Assembly: GCF_001613165.1 (NCBI RefSeq)
Contig: NZ_BDBV01000045.1
Location: 1-64,000 of the forward strand
From: Nocardia mexicana NBRC 108244
GTDB lineage: Bacteria > Actinomycetota > Actinomycetes > Mycobacteriales > Mycobacteriaceae
DNA: 64,000 nt
Direction: 5' to 3'
In this document: positions 39,869 through 49,433 of the stretch, piece by piece
How the letters are laid out: every line of letters starts with the position of its first letter
Numbering within the stretch: the stretch's first letter is position 1
The notes under the pieces: model-generated
What the model was told of the DNA's origin: nothing
The model's database searches: none
What the model saw: the letters and a program-made list of their open reading frames with translations, nothing else
Made by a program: the position numbers and the translations under genes

Positions 39869-42247
39869 TCATTCGGCGAGCAGGGTGACGGTGCCCGCGG
39901 CGCCGTCCACGCGTACCTTCTGCCCGTCCTGCAGCGCGGTGCTGGCGGTCTTGGTGTCCACGACGCACGGAATCCCGAACTCGCGGGCCACGATCGCGGC
40001 GTGGGAGGCCGCACCGCCGATATCGGTGACCACGGCCGCCGCGTAGGCGAACATCGCGGTGTGCCCGGTGTCGGTGACGGCGGCGACGAGAATGTCCCCC
40101 GGCTCGATATCGTCGTCGAGCGACAGCATCCGCTTCACGGTGCCCTCCACGACGCCGGGGCTCACTCCGAGCCCGCTGAGGCTCGCGCCCACCTCCAGCG
40201 CGCCGGTGGCGGCCTCGGGCTCCCAGCGTCCGAGCACCAGATCCGGCATGCGAATCGCCTGCAGCCGGGCCCGCTCCTCGCGGCGACGCGCCACCCGCTC
40301 CCGCAAATCCGCTGGTACCCAGAGGATTTCGTCGAGCGTCAGAAAGGCGGCATCGTCGATGTCCGCGAGCTTTCCGGCGCGGGCCAGCCGGGCGGCCCGT
40401 TCGCGAGTGGCCATCCGCAGGCAGTTGGTGATGCGCACGACCGCGTCCCGGGCGCGCTCGCGGTACACGGTGGCGCCGACGGCCATCTTCGCGGTGCGGC
40501 CGCTCGGCGGCGGCACCGGATCCCGGTGCGGCGCAGGCAGGTCCGCGGCACGGGCGGCGGCGCTGACCAACAACTCCGGCCGGTCGCCGAAGGTCGGGTT
40601 GAGCAGTTCGCACTCGCCGGGGCCGCGGTGGCCGACCTTGGCCAGTTCCTCGTCGAGGGCCGCGGCGAATTCCGGCGATTTCTCCCGTGCCGCGCTCACC
40701 CGGCCGTCGCGGGCGACCTCGTGCAGCCCGGCGTCCTTGCGGCACAGCGCGGCCAGCCGCTCCACCGCCAGCATCGGCTTCGCCGACTCCAGGCGGTTCA
40801 GGTCGATCTTCACCTCGCCCTTGTGCGTGGACGTGGCCGCGCCCGTCATCATCACGCCGATGGACGCGGCCTGCCACGCCTGATTGAGCCGATCACGCCA
40901 CAGCAGCGCGCGGGCGTGCAGCTGCTCGTCGGTGAGATCGCCGATCTCGGTGCGCGACAGCGCTTCCGCGCGCGAGGCCGCGTTGATCAGCTCGGCGGTC
41001 GCGCGATAGTTCAGCGCGGTGGCCAGCACGCGGCCGGTAGCGCGCAGCGTCCCCAGCCGGCCCGCGAGACCGCTCGGCATCGGCGGGCGGCCCTTGGGCT
41101 GCAGCGGTACCTCCGGCGGAATGGCGCCGTACACGTCCTTGCGGATGGTCGCCTCGTCCCAGCCCGGCATGTTGTCTGCGGCCAGCACTCCGATGGAGGC
41201 GTTGATGTAGAAGCTGTGCCCCAGCACGGTGGTCACGCGGGACACCCAGTGCTCCAAGGCGATTCCCTCGAGGGCGATCATCCGCCCCATCGCCTCGTTG
41301 CCCAGCCGGATCGCGCCCGCCTGCAGGTCGATGGTCAGCGGCGTCATCGGGCCGGGCAGCGCCTCGGAGGTGTTGGTCGCCGTGTGCACCGGGATGCGGG
41401 CGTCGACGCGATCGTCGAATTCGCCCTCCAGCCCGTCCGGCGCCGCGTTGTCGAGGGCGTGGCCGTCGTAGGTGGTGGCGCGCGCGGGAATCACGTGCGC
41501 GGGCAAGGGGATCGCGCCCGTACGGTCGCGGAAGCCGCTGCCGTGCCGCCGTCGCCCGGACAGGCCGCGCGCGATGTCGTCGACCACCTCGCGGGCGGTC
41601 CATCCGCAGCGGAATCCCCACTCCGCGTATGCGGCAACCGGTTCCAGCACGGGCGGGCGCGCCGGCTTGTGTCCCGGCAGCCACGGCGCATAGCGCACGC
41701 CCGCCGCGCGGAGGATGCGGCGGGCGTCGTCGCCGGATACCGTTCCCGGCGCGGCCAATTCGACGAGGCCGGTGCGCTGCGTCCCGGCGGCCAGCACCAG
41801 GAATCGCTCCAGGTCGTCGCTGTGCAGCAGCTGAAAGCCCTGGGACCGACGCGATCCCAGCAGCGTCTCGAGCAGCCGCCAGCTGCCGCGGCGCAGATCC
41901 CGGCCCGCGACCAGCGCGGTGCGCACCACCAGGGCATCCGAAGCCGACACCGCGGGCGCGTCGTGGTCCGCCGATACCGGCACCACCAGCCGCACCCCGG
42001 CCTCGCGTGCGGCGGTGGCCACGGTCGTGACCGAGGCGGCCGACAGGTGGATCACGCAATCGCACCCGGACAGCGCGCGGGCGAGGGCGGGCGCATCGGC
42101 CGGATTCCCGACGATCATGTCGACCCGCGGATCGACGTATCGGTGACGGCGAGCGTCGATGCCCACCACCTCGTGGCCGGCGGCCGACAGCATGCGCGCC
42201 ACCGCGCGCCCGCTCGGCTCGGTTACTCCGGTGACCAGGACCCGCAT
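39869..42247 (-). CDS. Atypical SDR domain fused to RIF-phosphotransferase-like middle and PEP-utiliser swivel domain
   Basis: 792 residues, similar in layout to my recollection of Rv2047c. Residues 1-~230 are an NAD-dependent-epimerase-like Rossmann domain (MRVLVTGVTEPSGRAVARML). The middle (~285-690) begins TSEALPGPMTPLTIDL, resembling the rifampicin-binding part of rifampin phosphotransferase. The last ~100 residues are the phosphohistidine swivel domain with VTDIGGAASHAAIVAREFG, including the SHAA histidine. The ATP-grasp domain that normally phosphorylates this histidine is absent. The protein might take phosphate from another enzyme or act as a binding protein. It is followed by a phosphatase gene and is divergent from a GH172 operon. 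Confidence 0.8.
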   Translation of the reverse strand: MRVLVTGVTEPSGRAVARMLSAAGHEVVGIDARRHRYVDPRVDMIVGNPADAPALARALSGCDCVIHLSAASVTTVATAAREAGVRLVVPVSADHDAPAVSASDALVVRTALVAGRDLRRGSWRLLETLLGSRRSQGFQLLHSDDLERFLVLAAGTQRTGLVELAAPGTVSGDDARRILRAAGVRYAPWLPGHKPARPPVLEPVAAYAEWGFRCGWTAREVVDDIARGLSGRRRHGSGFRDRTGAIPLPAHVIPARATTYDGHALDNAAPDGLEGEFDDRVDARIPVHTATNTSEALPGPMTPLTIDLQAGAIRLGNEAMGRMIALEGIALEHWVSRVTTVLGHSFYINASIGVLAADNMPGWDEATIRKDVYGAIPPEVPLQPKGRPPMPSGLAGRLGTLRATGRVLATALNYRATAELINAASRAEALSRTEIGDLTDEQLHARALLWRDRLNQAWQAASIGVMMTGAATSTHKGEVKIDLNRLESAKPMLAVERLAALCRKDAGLHEVARDGRVSAAREKSPEFAAALDEELAKVGHRGPGECELLNPTFGDRPELLVSAAARAADLPAPHRDPVPPPSGRTAKMAVGATVYRERARDAVVRITNCLRMATRERAARLARAGKLADIDDAAFLTLDEILWVPADLRERVARRREERARLQAIRMPDLVLGRWEPEAATGALEVGASLSGLGVSPGVVEGTVKRMLSLDDDIEPGDILVAAVTDTGHTAMFAYAAAVVTDIGGAASHAAIVAREFGIPCVVDTKTASTALQDGQKVRVDGAAGTVTLLAE

Positions 42248-42381
42248 CTACTTCTTCCTCCTCCGGGCGCGCACCCATGGAACGTGACGCCGTTCACACA
42301 CCATCGCCACCGGGTACGCGCCGGACGGGCCCGAGTCCCGGTCAGCGGGAGTGCGGGGTTGTTCATCGGGACCGCCCGGGC

Positions 42382-42394
42382 GGCGATAATCGCC
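42382..42394. promoter_or_regulatory. Candidate operator upstream of the GH172 operon
   Basis: GGCGATAATCGCC is a perfect dyad around one base, with weaker extension on both sides (CGGGCGGCGATAATCGCCCG). It lies 50 bp before the GH172 start in the divergent gap. A second short dyad, AACG-N6-CGTT, lies near 42283. No regulator gene is adjacent. Confidence 0.4.
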
Positions 42395-42444
42395 CGCCTC
42401 GGCGAATCGTGACCGCGCGGGCCGGGTGGCATGTCAAAATCGCG

Positions 42445-43476
42445 ATGGTGCACGAGATATGGCGGCTCGATCAGGCGCGTACCCGCTCCATCAGCCCGGA
42501 GAACCCCACCGGGGCACCGGGTGCGGGTGGCCGCGCGACCACCGGCACCGGTGCCCATGCGGCCCGTGACCTGGGCATCGGATGGAAGGTCTCCCCGTCG
42601 ATCGACCTACCGGCGGGGGCCACGGCCACACTCGCCGATGTGGCCGGGCCCGGCATCCTCCGGCATTTCTGGCTCACCACCGATCGCAGCGTCCTACAGC
42701 AGCTGACGCTGCGCATGTACTGGGACGCCGACACCGAGCCCGCCATCGAGGTCCCGCTGGGCGCGTTCTTCTGCAACGCCTGGGAGGAACTGGCCCTGGT
42801 GAATTCGGAGATGGTGGTGGTCGCGCCCGCGGGCGGGCTGAACAGCTTCTGGCCCATGCCGTTTCGCGCCCGCGCCCGCGTCACGCTGCACAACGGCAGC
42901 GACCGGCAGGTGCCGGTGTACTACCAGCTGACCTATCTGGAGCAGGAGGTGCCGCGCACCGCGGGCTATCTGCACGCCCGCTGGGAGCACCGAAACCCGC
43001 TGGGCAGCCCCGCGATTCACACCATCCTGGGCGATGTGCCGGGGCCGGGCCGCTACGTCGGCACCTACCTGGCGATCGTGCCGAACGCGCCCGGCTGGTG
43101 GGGCGAGGGTGAGGTGAAGTTCTACCTCGACGGCGACACCGAATTCCCGACCATCTGCGGCACCGGCACCGAGGACTACGTGGGCGGCGCCTGGAATTTC
43201 GACCTCGGCGGCAGCTACCGCACCTACTCCACCCCGTATCTCGGATTCGTCCAGGCCCTGCCCGCCGACCAGATCTACGAGCCGCACCAGAAATTCGGCA
43301 TCTACCGCTGGCACGTCCGCGACCCGATCTGCTTCGACCGCAGCCTGCGCGTCACCGTGCAGGCGCTGGGCTGGCGCGACGACGGCCGCTACCTGCCGCT
43401 CGAGCAGGCCGATATCGCCACCACCGCGCTGTGGTACCAGCATCGATCGGTCACGGGCCGTCGCCAATCGTCGTGA
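42445..43476 (+). CDS. DUF2961 / glycoside hydrolase family 172 protein
   Basis: 343 residues from the ATG at 42445. WKVSPSIDLPAGATATLADV, GPGILRHFWLTTDRS, LRMYWDADTEPAIEVPLGAF, then FPTICGTGTEDYVGGAWNFD and YRWHVRDPICFDRSLRVTVQ are the hallmark blocks of DUF2961. The glutamate in GTGTEDY is in the region reported as catalytic for GH172. The family includes alpha-D-fructofuranosidase/difructose-anhydride enzymes and exo-D-arabinofuranosidases that attack mycobacterial-type arabinan. There is no clear signal peptide, so it is probably cytoplasmic. It is first in a run with a polyol dehydrogenase and a xylulokinase. Confidence 0.85.
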   Translation: MVHEIWRLDQARTRSISPENPTGAPGAGGRATTGTGAHAARDLGIGWKVSPSIDLPAGATATLADVAGPGILRHFWLTTDRSVLQQLTLRMYWDADTEPAIEVPLGAFFCNAWEELALVNSEMVVVAPAGGLNSFWPMPFRARARVTLHNGSDRQVPVYYQLTYLEQEVPRTAGYLHARWEHRNPLGSPAIHTILGDVPGPGRYVGTYLAIVPNAPGWWGEGEVKFYLDGDTEFPTICGTGTEDYVGGAWNFDLGGSYRTYSTPYLGFVQALPADQIYEPHQKFGIYRWHVRDPICFDRSLRVTVQALGWRDDGRYLPLEQADIATTALWYQHRSVTGRRQSS

Positions 43477-43516
43477 AACCGGACATCCGCGGGTCCGGTC
43501 GAGGCAAGGTGGAGCA

Positions 43517-44530
43517 ATGCGTGCGTTGGTGATCGACAAGCCCGGGCAGTTCTCGGTGACGACGATGCCCGACCCGGCGCCGGGCCCGGGAGAGGTGGTG
43601 GTGCAGGTCGGCGCGGTCGGGATCTGCGGAACCGATATGCATATCGTCGCCGGGGAGTTCCCGCCGACGCCGTATCCGATCGTGCCGGGCCACGAATTCG
43701 CCGGTGAGGTCGTGGCGCTCGGCGGCGAAGGGACCGACGGCGTACGGGTCGGGGATATGGTCGCGGTCGATCCCTCGCTGTTCTGCGGGCACTGTCACTT
43801 CTGCTCGATCGGCCGGGGCAATCTGTGCGAGAACTGGGGCGCCATCGGCGATACCGTCGACGGCGCGATGGCCGACTACGTGAAGGTGCCCGCCGCCAAC
43901 TGCCATCGCCTGCCCGGCCACGTGTCGGCCGTGCACGGGGCGCTGGTCGAGCCGCTGTCGTGTGCGGTGCACGGCTTCGATGTGCTGCCGCGGCAACTGG
44001 GTTCGCACTATCTGATCTACGGCGCGGGCACCATGGGGCTGCTGATGCTGCAGCTGGCCCTCGCCGCCGGGGCGGCATCGGTGTCGATGGTCGACATCAA
44101 CGCCGCGCGGTTGGAGGTGGCGCGGACGCTGGGCGCCGACGCGGCCGTCGCGGACGCCGACGAACTCGATCGCCCGCAGGGCTGGGAGATCGTGATCGAC
44201 TGCACGGGTGCGGTACCCGCGATCGAGGACGGGCTGGCGCGGGTCCGGCGCGGTGGCACCTTCCAGCAGTTCGGGGTGGCTCCCGGTGACGCCCGGGCCG
44301 CGATCTCGCCGTTCCGCATCTACAACGACGAGATCACCATCGTCGGGTCGATGGCGGTGCTGCACAGCTTCGGCCGGGCCGTCGACCTGCTGGGCGAGGG
44401 CGTGATCGACGCCGACACCATGATCACCCACCACTTCCCGCTCACCGAGTTCGCCGAGGCGCTGGAGACGTTCCGATCCGGGGCGGGCCGCAAGATCCAG
44501 ATCCGGCCGTCGTCGCGGGAGCGTGCCTGA
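43517..44530 (+). CDS. Zinc-dependent polyol dehydrogenase (MDR family)
   Basis: 337 residues. VGICGTDMHIVAGEF and VPGHEFAGEVVALG carry catalytic zinc ligands, CGHCHFCSIGRGNLC is the complete structural-zinc cysteine set, and LIYGAGTMGLLMLQLALAAG binds NAD(P). The sequence type is that of sorbitol, xylitol and arabinitol dehydrogenases. It begins 40 bp after the GH172 gene and its stop overlaps the xylulokinase start as TGATG. With xylulokinase next, D-arabinitol (to D-xylulose) or xylitol is the likeliest substrate, by inference. Confidence 0.85.
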   Translation: MRALVIDKPGQFSVTTMPDPAPGPGEVVVQVGAVGICGTDMHIVAGEFPPTPYPIVPGHEFAGEVVALGGEGTDGVRVGDMVAVDPSLFCGHCHFCSIGRGNLCENWGAIGDTVDGAMADYVKVPAANCHRLPGHVSAVHGALVEPLSCAVHGFDVLPRQLGSHYLIYGAGTMGLLMLQLALAAGAASVSMVDINAARLEVARTLGADAAVADADELDRPQGWEIVIDCTGAVPAIEDGLARVRRGGTFQQFGVAPGDARAAISPFRIYNDEITIVGSMAVLHSFGRAVDLLGEGVIDADTMITHHFPLTEFAEALETFRSGAGRKIQIRPSSRERA

Positions 44531-45927
44531 TGCTGGTAGCCGGGATCGACAGCTCCACCCAGTCGTGCAAGGTCGTCATCTGCGCCGCCGACAGCGGAAA
44601 GGTCCTGCGGCACTGTCGGATTCCGCATCCCGACGGAACCGAGGTGCCCGCCGAGGCGTGGTGGCGCGCGCTGCGGTCGGTCACCGACGGGCTGCTCGAC
44701 GGGGTCTCCGCCATCGCGGTGGCGGGCCAGCAGCACGGGCTGGTCGCGCTGGACTCCGAGGGTGTGCCGGTGCGAAAAGCGCTGCTGTGGAACGACACCC
44801 GATCGGCGGCGGCCGCCGGTGACCTGGTCGCCGAGTTCGGCGGGCCGCAGGCGTGGGCCGAGGCCGTGGGCGTCGTGCCGCTGGCCGCGCACACGGTCGC
44901 GAAACTCCGCTGGCTGGCCGATCACGAACCCGAGCACGCGGATCGCGTTTCGCGGGTGCTGCTGCCGCACGACTATCTGACCTGGCGGCTGCGCGGGGGC
45001 ACCCCCGACGTCGAGCCGACGACCGACCGCGGCGACGCCTCCGGCACCGGGTACTGGTCGCCCGCCACCGGGGAGTACCGCAAAGACCTTGTCGCCCTGG
45101 CCTTCCGGGATCGACTTCCGGAACTGCCGCGGGTGCTGGCGCCGTCCGAGGCGGCCGGGCAGACCCCGGACGGGCTGCTGGTGGCGGCCGGTACCGGCGA
45201 CAATGCCGCCGCCGCACTGGGTTTGGGCATCGGCGACGGCGATGTGGTGGTGTCGCTCGGCACCAGCGGCACGGTCTTCACCCGCAATCCGCGGCCGAGC
45301 GCCGACGCCAGCGGTGCGATCAACGGATTCGCCGATGCCACCGGGGCTTTCCTTCCGCTGGTGTGCACGCTGAACGCCGCCCGGGTGCTCGATCGCACCG
45401 CGGCGCTCGCGGGAGCCGGGCTCTCCGATCTGGAATCGCTTGCCCGGCAGTCCGTTCCGGGCGCCGGGGGCCTGACCCTGCTGCCCTATCTGGCGGGTGA
45501 GCGCACCCCGAACCTGCCCGAGGCCACTGGCTCGCTGCACGGCTTGACCCTCGACAACATGGCCCCGCACCACCTGGCTCGCGCCGGTATCGAGGGAATG
45601 CTGTGCAACCTCGCCGAGTCGCTCGATCGCCTGCGCGCCGACGGCGTCGAATCCCGGCGCGTCCTGCTCATCGGCGGCGCCGCCGCCAACCGCCTCGTCG
45701 CCGAGATCGCCGCCCAGATCTTCGAGGTCACCGTCGAGGTCCCCGAGCCCCAGGAATACGTCGCCCTCGGCGCCGCCCGCCAGGCCGCCTGGGCCCTCGC
45801 GGGCACCCCCGAACCTCCGGTGTGGTCACCACCACCCGCCCGAGGATTCCGCGCACCACCAAACGGCACCGGCCAAGAGATCCGCACCCGATACCACCAC
45901 GTACAACAACTCATTCACCGGCACTAG
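44530..45927 (+). CDS. xylB: Xylulokinase (FGGY carbohydrate kinase)
   Basis: 465 residues in two FGGY domains. LVAGIDSSTQSCKVVIC, VAGQQHGLVALDSEG, WNDTRS, DYLTWRLRGG, the glycine-rich VSLGTSGTVFTRN and LLIGGAAANRLVAEIAAQIF are typical of xylulokinases. It converts D-xylulose to D-xylulose 5-phosphate for the pentose phosphate pathway. Translational overlap with the dehydrogenase fixes the start and joins the two steps. The C-terminal ~30 residues are unconserved Pro/Arg-rich sequence. Confidence 0.9.
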   Translation: MLVAGIDSSTQSCKVVICAADSGKVLRHCRIPHPDGTEVPAEAWWRALRSVTDGLLDGVSAIAVAGQQHGLVALDSEGVPVRKALLWNDTRSAAAAGDLVAEFGGPQAWAEAVGVVPLAAHTVAKLRWLADHEPEHADRVSRVLLPHDYLTWRLRGGTPDVEPTTDRGDASGTGYWSPATGEYRKDLVALAFRDRLPELPRVLAPSEAAGQTPDGLLVAAGTGDNAAAALGLGIGDGDVVVSLGTSGTVFTRNPRPSADASGAINGFADATGAFLPLVCTLNAARVLDRTAALAGAGLSDLESLARQSVPGAGGLTLLPYLAGERTPNLPEATGSLHGLTLDNMAPHHLARAGIEGMLCNLAESLDRLRADGVESRRVLLIGGAAANRLVAEIAAQIFEVTVEVPEPQEYVALGAARQAAWALAGTPEPPVWSPPPARGFRAPPNGTGQEIRTRYHHVQQLIHRH

Positions 45928-46111
45928 CCGCGCCTTGGATGCAGCCGACATCGGTGCCGCCGACCCGGACCGGCCTCAGCGGACATGATTCGGGCACGCG
46001 CGGCAGAGAATGCCGAATGGCGGCGATTTATGACCGCACAGGCCGGTGGGCCGCACCTGGAGACGCCACCCTCCCCGTGTGGGTCGTTGCGGTACTAGGT
46101 TTATGTACCCG

Positions 46112-46834
46112 ATGAGCACGGACGAAGTGGCGGCGGCCGAGCGGCTGGTGCGCGAGAGATTCCCCGAGGCCCGCGCGGCGTGGCTGGGTGGAAGTACCGC
46201 GACCGGAACTGCCACGACGACATCGGATCTGGATATCACCGTGCTGCTCGCGGGGGCACCGGCGCCGTATCGGGAGTCGTTGCATCACGGCGGGCGGCCC
46301 GTTGAGTTGTTCGTGCAGACCGAGGCCTCGTTCGAGCACTTCAGGGCCGCCGAATGCCGACGACGCCGACCCAGCTCGCTGCGCCTGATCGGCCAGTCGG
46401 TGGTCCTGGTCGACCGCGACGGCAGCGGCACGCGGCTGCGCGAACAATGCCTGCGGCAGCTCGCCGACGGTCCGAAACCATTGGCGGAGGAGGAATTACG
46501 CACCGCCCGCTACACGATCACCGACCTGCTCGACGACCTGATCGGCGCCGTGGACGCGAATGAGCGGTTACTGATCGCGGCCACCCTGTGGCCACGCGTG
46601 GCCGACCTCCTGCTGACGGGCCACGGCCGATGGAGCGCGGACGGCAAGCGACTGCACCGGGAACTGGCCGCCTTCGACCATGACCGCGGCACCGATTACG
46701 CCGGGACACTGGCCGATTCGGTGCGTGCCGTCGCGGGCGGTTCCACGGCACCAATGATCGCCACCGTCACCGAGGTGCTGAACCTGTTCGGCGGCAGACT
46801 GTTCGACGGATACCGGCTGTCGGGCCCGGCCTGA
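46112..46834 (+). CDS. Nucleotidyltransferase-domain protein
   Basis: 240 residues from the ATG at 46112; an ATG at 46103 is also possible. AAWLGGSTATGTATTTSDLD followed by ITVLL is the pol-beta-type nucleotidyltransferase core (GGS ... SDxD), with RPVELFVQTE supplying the third strand acid. A helical C-terminal half follows. Resemblance is to stand-alone MNT or aminoglycoside-type transferases; no HEPN partner is adjacent. The target is unknown. The 184-bp gap before it holds no recognised feature. Confidence 0.75.
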   Translation: MSTDEVAAAERLVRERFPEARAAWLGGSTATGTATTTSDLDITVLLAGAPAPYRESLHHGGRPVELFVQTEASFEHFRAAECRRRRPSSLRLIGQSVVLVDRDGSGTRLREQCLRQLADGPKPLAEEELRTARYTITDLLDDLIGAVDANERLLIAATLWPRVADLLLTGHGRWSADGKRLHRELAAFDHDRGTDYAGTLADSVRAVAGGSTAPMIATVTEVLNLFGGRLFDGYRLSGPA

Positions 46835-46916
46835 CGCCTCGACTGCGCTCGAGATCGCGAAAAGGCCGGCGCCGCCACGACATCTCGTATCCGGAGCTAC
46901 ACCTCTTCGCAGCCTT

Positions 46917-47909
46917 TCATCCGGTCACCACCTCGTGGCGCCCCGCCCGATATGTGCGGCGGTACTCGCTGGGCGCGATACCTACCTCTCGGCCGAAGTG
47001 AATGCGGAGGTTGGCGGCGCTGCCCAGGCCGCAGCGGTCGGCGACCAGCTCGACCGGGAAATCGGTGGCCTCCAGTAGTTCCCGGGCCCGCAGGATGCGC
47101 TGGGAGTGCAGCCAGCGCAGCGGTGTGACGCCCAGTTCGGCGTGGAAGCGACGGGCCAGAGTGCGTTCGCTCATGCCCGCCTGTTTCGCGAGATCGCCTA
47201 TCGTCAAAGGCTTCTCGAGGCGTTCCAGCGCCCACTGCAGGGTGGCGGCGAGCCCGGGATCGGTGGCGTCGACCGGAACCGGGGACCGCAGATACTGCGC
47301 CTGCCCACCCGCGCGATGCGGCGGCACCACCATGCCGCGGGCGGCGGCATTGGCGGTCTGCGACCCCAGGTCCTTCCGAATCAGATGCAGGCACAGGTCC
47401 ATTCCTGCCATCGTGCCCGCGCTGGTGAGGATGCGCCCGTCATCGATGTAGAGCACGGCGGGATCCACGTCGAGGTGGGGATAGCGATCCAGCAGGGCAC
47501 GCACATGTTTCCAGTGCGTGGTCGCCCGCCGCCCATCCAGTAACCCGGCGGCGGCGAGCACGAAGGCGCCCGAACACAGCGCCGCCACCCGCGCTCCGGC
47601 CTCGTAGGCGGCCCGCACCGCATCGACCAGATCGGGCGGCGGATCGAGACGGACATCGGGAGTGGCGGGCACGATGACGGTGTCGGCGGCGATCAGGTCG
47701 TCGTAGTCGTAGTCGGTCCGCGTGACGAACGGGTCGCGCAGCATCGCGTGCCGGGTCCCCCGCGGACCGCACAGCCGCAGGTCGTACCAGCGCGCGGGCT
47801 CCACACCGTACGGGGGCTCGGAGAACACCTGGTAGGGAATGGCCACCTCGAACACCGGCTGCCCCGGCGCCACGGCGACGGCGACAGTTCCCGGACTGCT
47901 GTCGGTCAT
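46917..47909 (-). CDS. GlxA family (DJ-1/PfpI plus AraC HTH) transcriptional regulator
   Basis: 330 residues. The N-terminal ~190 form a DJ-1/PfpI-like domain with VAALCSGAFVLAAAGLLDGR, containing the nucleophile-elbow Cys. The C-terminal ~110 form the AraC double HTH (LTIGDLAKQAGMSERTLARR, VELVADRCGLGSAANLRIHF). This is the GlxA/FtrA layout. It is divergent from an MFS efflux gene with a ~70-bp gap, so it probably controls that pump. A similar regulator is encoded at 57107-58042. Confidence 0.85.
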   Translation of the reverse strand: MTDSSPGTVAVAVAPGQPVFEVAIPYQVFSEPPYGVEPARWYDLRLCGPRGTRHAMLRDPFVTRTDYDYDDLIAADTVIVPATPDVRLDPPPDLVDAVRAAYEAGARVAALCSGAFVLAAAGLLDGRRATTHWKHVRALLDRYPHLDVDPAVLYIDDGRILTSAGTMAGMDLCLHLIRKDLGSQTANAAARGMVVPPHRAGGQAQYLRSPVPVDATDPGLAATLQWALERLEKPLTIGDLAKQAGMSERTLARRFHAELGVTPLRWLHSQRILRARELLEATDFPVELVADRCGLGSAANLRIHFGREVGIAPSEYRRTYRAGRHEVVTG

Positions 47910-47980
47910 GTCGGAAATCTAGCGCATATTGGCAAACCTGCCACTCGCGGCCCCGATGTCGCGGCCAGATAGTGACAGTC

Positions 47981-49378
47981 ATGACCAGTACCGCGCTCCG
48001 GCCACCGCAGTCCCTCCCGGTCACCGCGTCGCAGCGCCGGCGGGTGCTGGCCGTCGCGGGCATCGCCCAATTCCTCGCCATCCTCGACCTCTTCGCGCTC
48101 ACGGTGGCCTTCCCGACGCTGCAGACCTCGTTCGGCACGGCCTCCCCCAGCGCGGTGTCCTGGGTGCTCAACGCCTACACGATCGTGATGGCGGCCCTGC
48201 TCGTGCCCGCCGGGCGACTCGCCGACGACACCAGCCGCAAGCGCGGATTCCTGTTCGGCATAGCGCTTTTCGGGCTGTCGTCGATCGCCTGCGGCGCGGC
48301 ACCGAGCCTGGGCGTCCTGATCGCCGCGCGCGTGGTGCAGGCGGCGGCCGCGGCACTGCTGGTGCCGACCGGCCTGGGACTGGTGCTCCCGGTCTTCGAC
48401 AAGAAGGAGCATCCGACCGTCATGGGCATCTGGACGGCGATCGCCGCGGCGGGCGGCGGCAGCGGCCCGGTGATCGGCGGGCTCCTGCTGCAGGCGAGCT
48501 GGCGCTGGATCTTCTTCCTCAATGTGCCGTTCACGGTGGTGGCGTTCGTCCTCGGCCTGCGGGTGCTGCCGGAGATCCGCCAGCGGGCCGGTCGGCGCCT
48601 GGACCTGGCCGGCGCGGCCCTGATTCTCGCCGCCACCGCGGCCCTCACGACCGCATTCGTGCAGGCCGCGGACTGGGGGTACACCTCGGCCGGCACCGTG
48701 GGGGCGCTGCTGGCCGCGATCGGGCTCGGCGTACTGTTCGCGTGGCACGTGCGCCGTCATCCGGATCCGGTGGTGAGCCCGGTCGTGCTGCGGCACAAGA
48801 TGTTCCGTGTCGCAACGCTCGGAATCTTCTGCTACTACCTGGGTTTCGCGGCGCTGATCCTGGAGGGCACGCTGTTTCTCACCCAGCAGTGGCACTATTC
48901 GGAGCTGCGGGCCAGCCTCGGCATCGCCCCGATCCCGATCAGCTGCCTGCTGGCGTCGCCCTTTTCGGGGCGGCTCGTCGCCCGGATCGGCGCCCGGGCC
49001 TCCGCCGCGCTCGGCGGCGCCGCCCTGGCCCTCGGCGCGGTGTGGTGGGCGCTGCTGGCGGGCGGCTCGGCCGGATACGCCGTGGCGTTCCTGCCCGGCG
49101 CCCTCCTCGCGGGTGTCAGCACGACCCTGCTGCAACCGCCGCTGTTCGGCGCCTCGGCGCTCCTGCCCGCCGATCAGCTGTCACTGGGTTCGGGCACGCT
49201 CATGATGGCGCGCCAGACCAGTTCCGCGCTCGGGGTGGCGGTGCTGACGGCCATTCTCGCCCACACCACCGTGCCGGGCCTGGGCGACTACCGCGCGGGG
49301 TGGGCCTATACCGCGGTTACCGGCACTCTGGCAGCGGTTGCCGGGCTCGCTTTCCGGACCGAAAAGCGCAGTTCCTGA
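47981..49378 (+). CDS. MFS transporter, DHA2 (EmrB/QacA-type) drug efflux family
   Basis: 465 residues with about 14 hydrophobic segments. FLAILDLFALTVAFPTLQTS, SWVLNAYTIVMAALLVPAGR and LADDTSRKRGFLFG are the family motifs D1 and A; QAAAAALLVPTGLGL and GGSGPVIGGLLLQASWRWIF form motif C, the antiporter signature. The start is the ATG at 47981; a GTG three codons earlier is possible. It probably exports drugs by proton antiport, regulated by the adjacent GlxA-type protein. Confidence 0.85.
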   Translation: MTSTALRPPQSLPVTASQRRRVLAVAGIAQFLAILDLFALTVAFPTLQTSFGTASPSAVSWVLNAYTIVMAALLVPAGRLADDTSRKRGFLFGIALFGLSSIACGAAPSLGVLIAARVVQAAAAALLVPTGLGLVLPVFDKKEHPTVMGIWTAIAAAGGGSGPVIGGLLLQASWRWIFFLNVPFTVVAFVLGLRVLPEIRQRAGRRLDLAGAALILAATAALTTAFVQAADWGYTSAGTVGALLAAIGLGVLFAWHVRRHPDPVVSPVVLRHKMFRVATLGIFCYYLGFAALILEGTLFLTQQWHYSELRASLGIAPIPISCLLASPFSGRLVARIGARASAALGGAALALGAVWWALLAGGSAGYAVAFLPGALLAGVSTTLLQPPLFGASALLPADQLSLGSGTLMMARQTSSALGVAVLTAILAHTTVPGLGDYRAGWAYTAVTGTLAAVAGLAFRTEKRSS

Positions 49379-49433
49379 CCGCAATTGCGATCGGATCCCG
49401 CCGCGCATGCGCGTACCGCACCGGCGCGGCCCG

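Noticed and set aside
39542..42412. 956-codon plus-strand open frame
   Set aside because: Antisense shadow of the swivel-domain gene; its translation is Arg/Gly/His-rich and lacks domain motifs.
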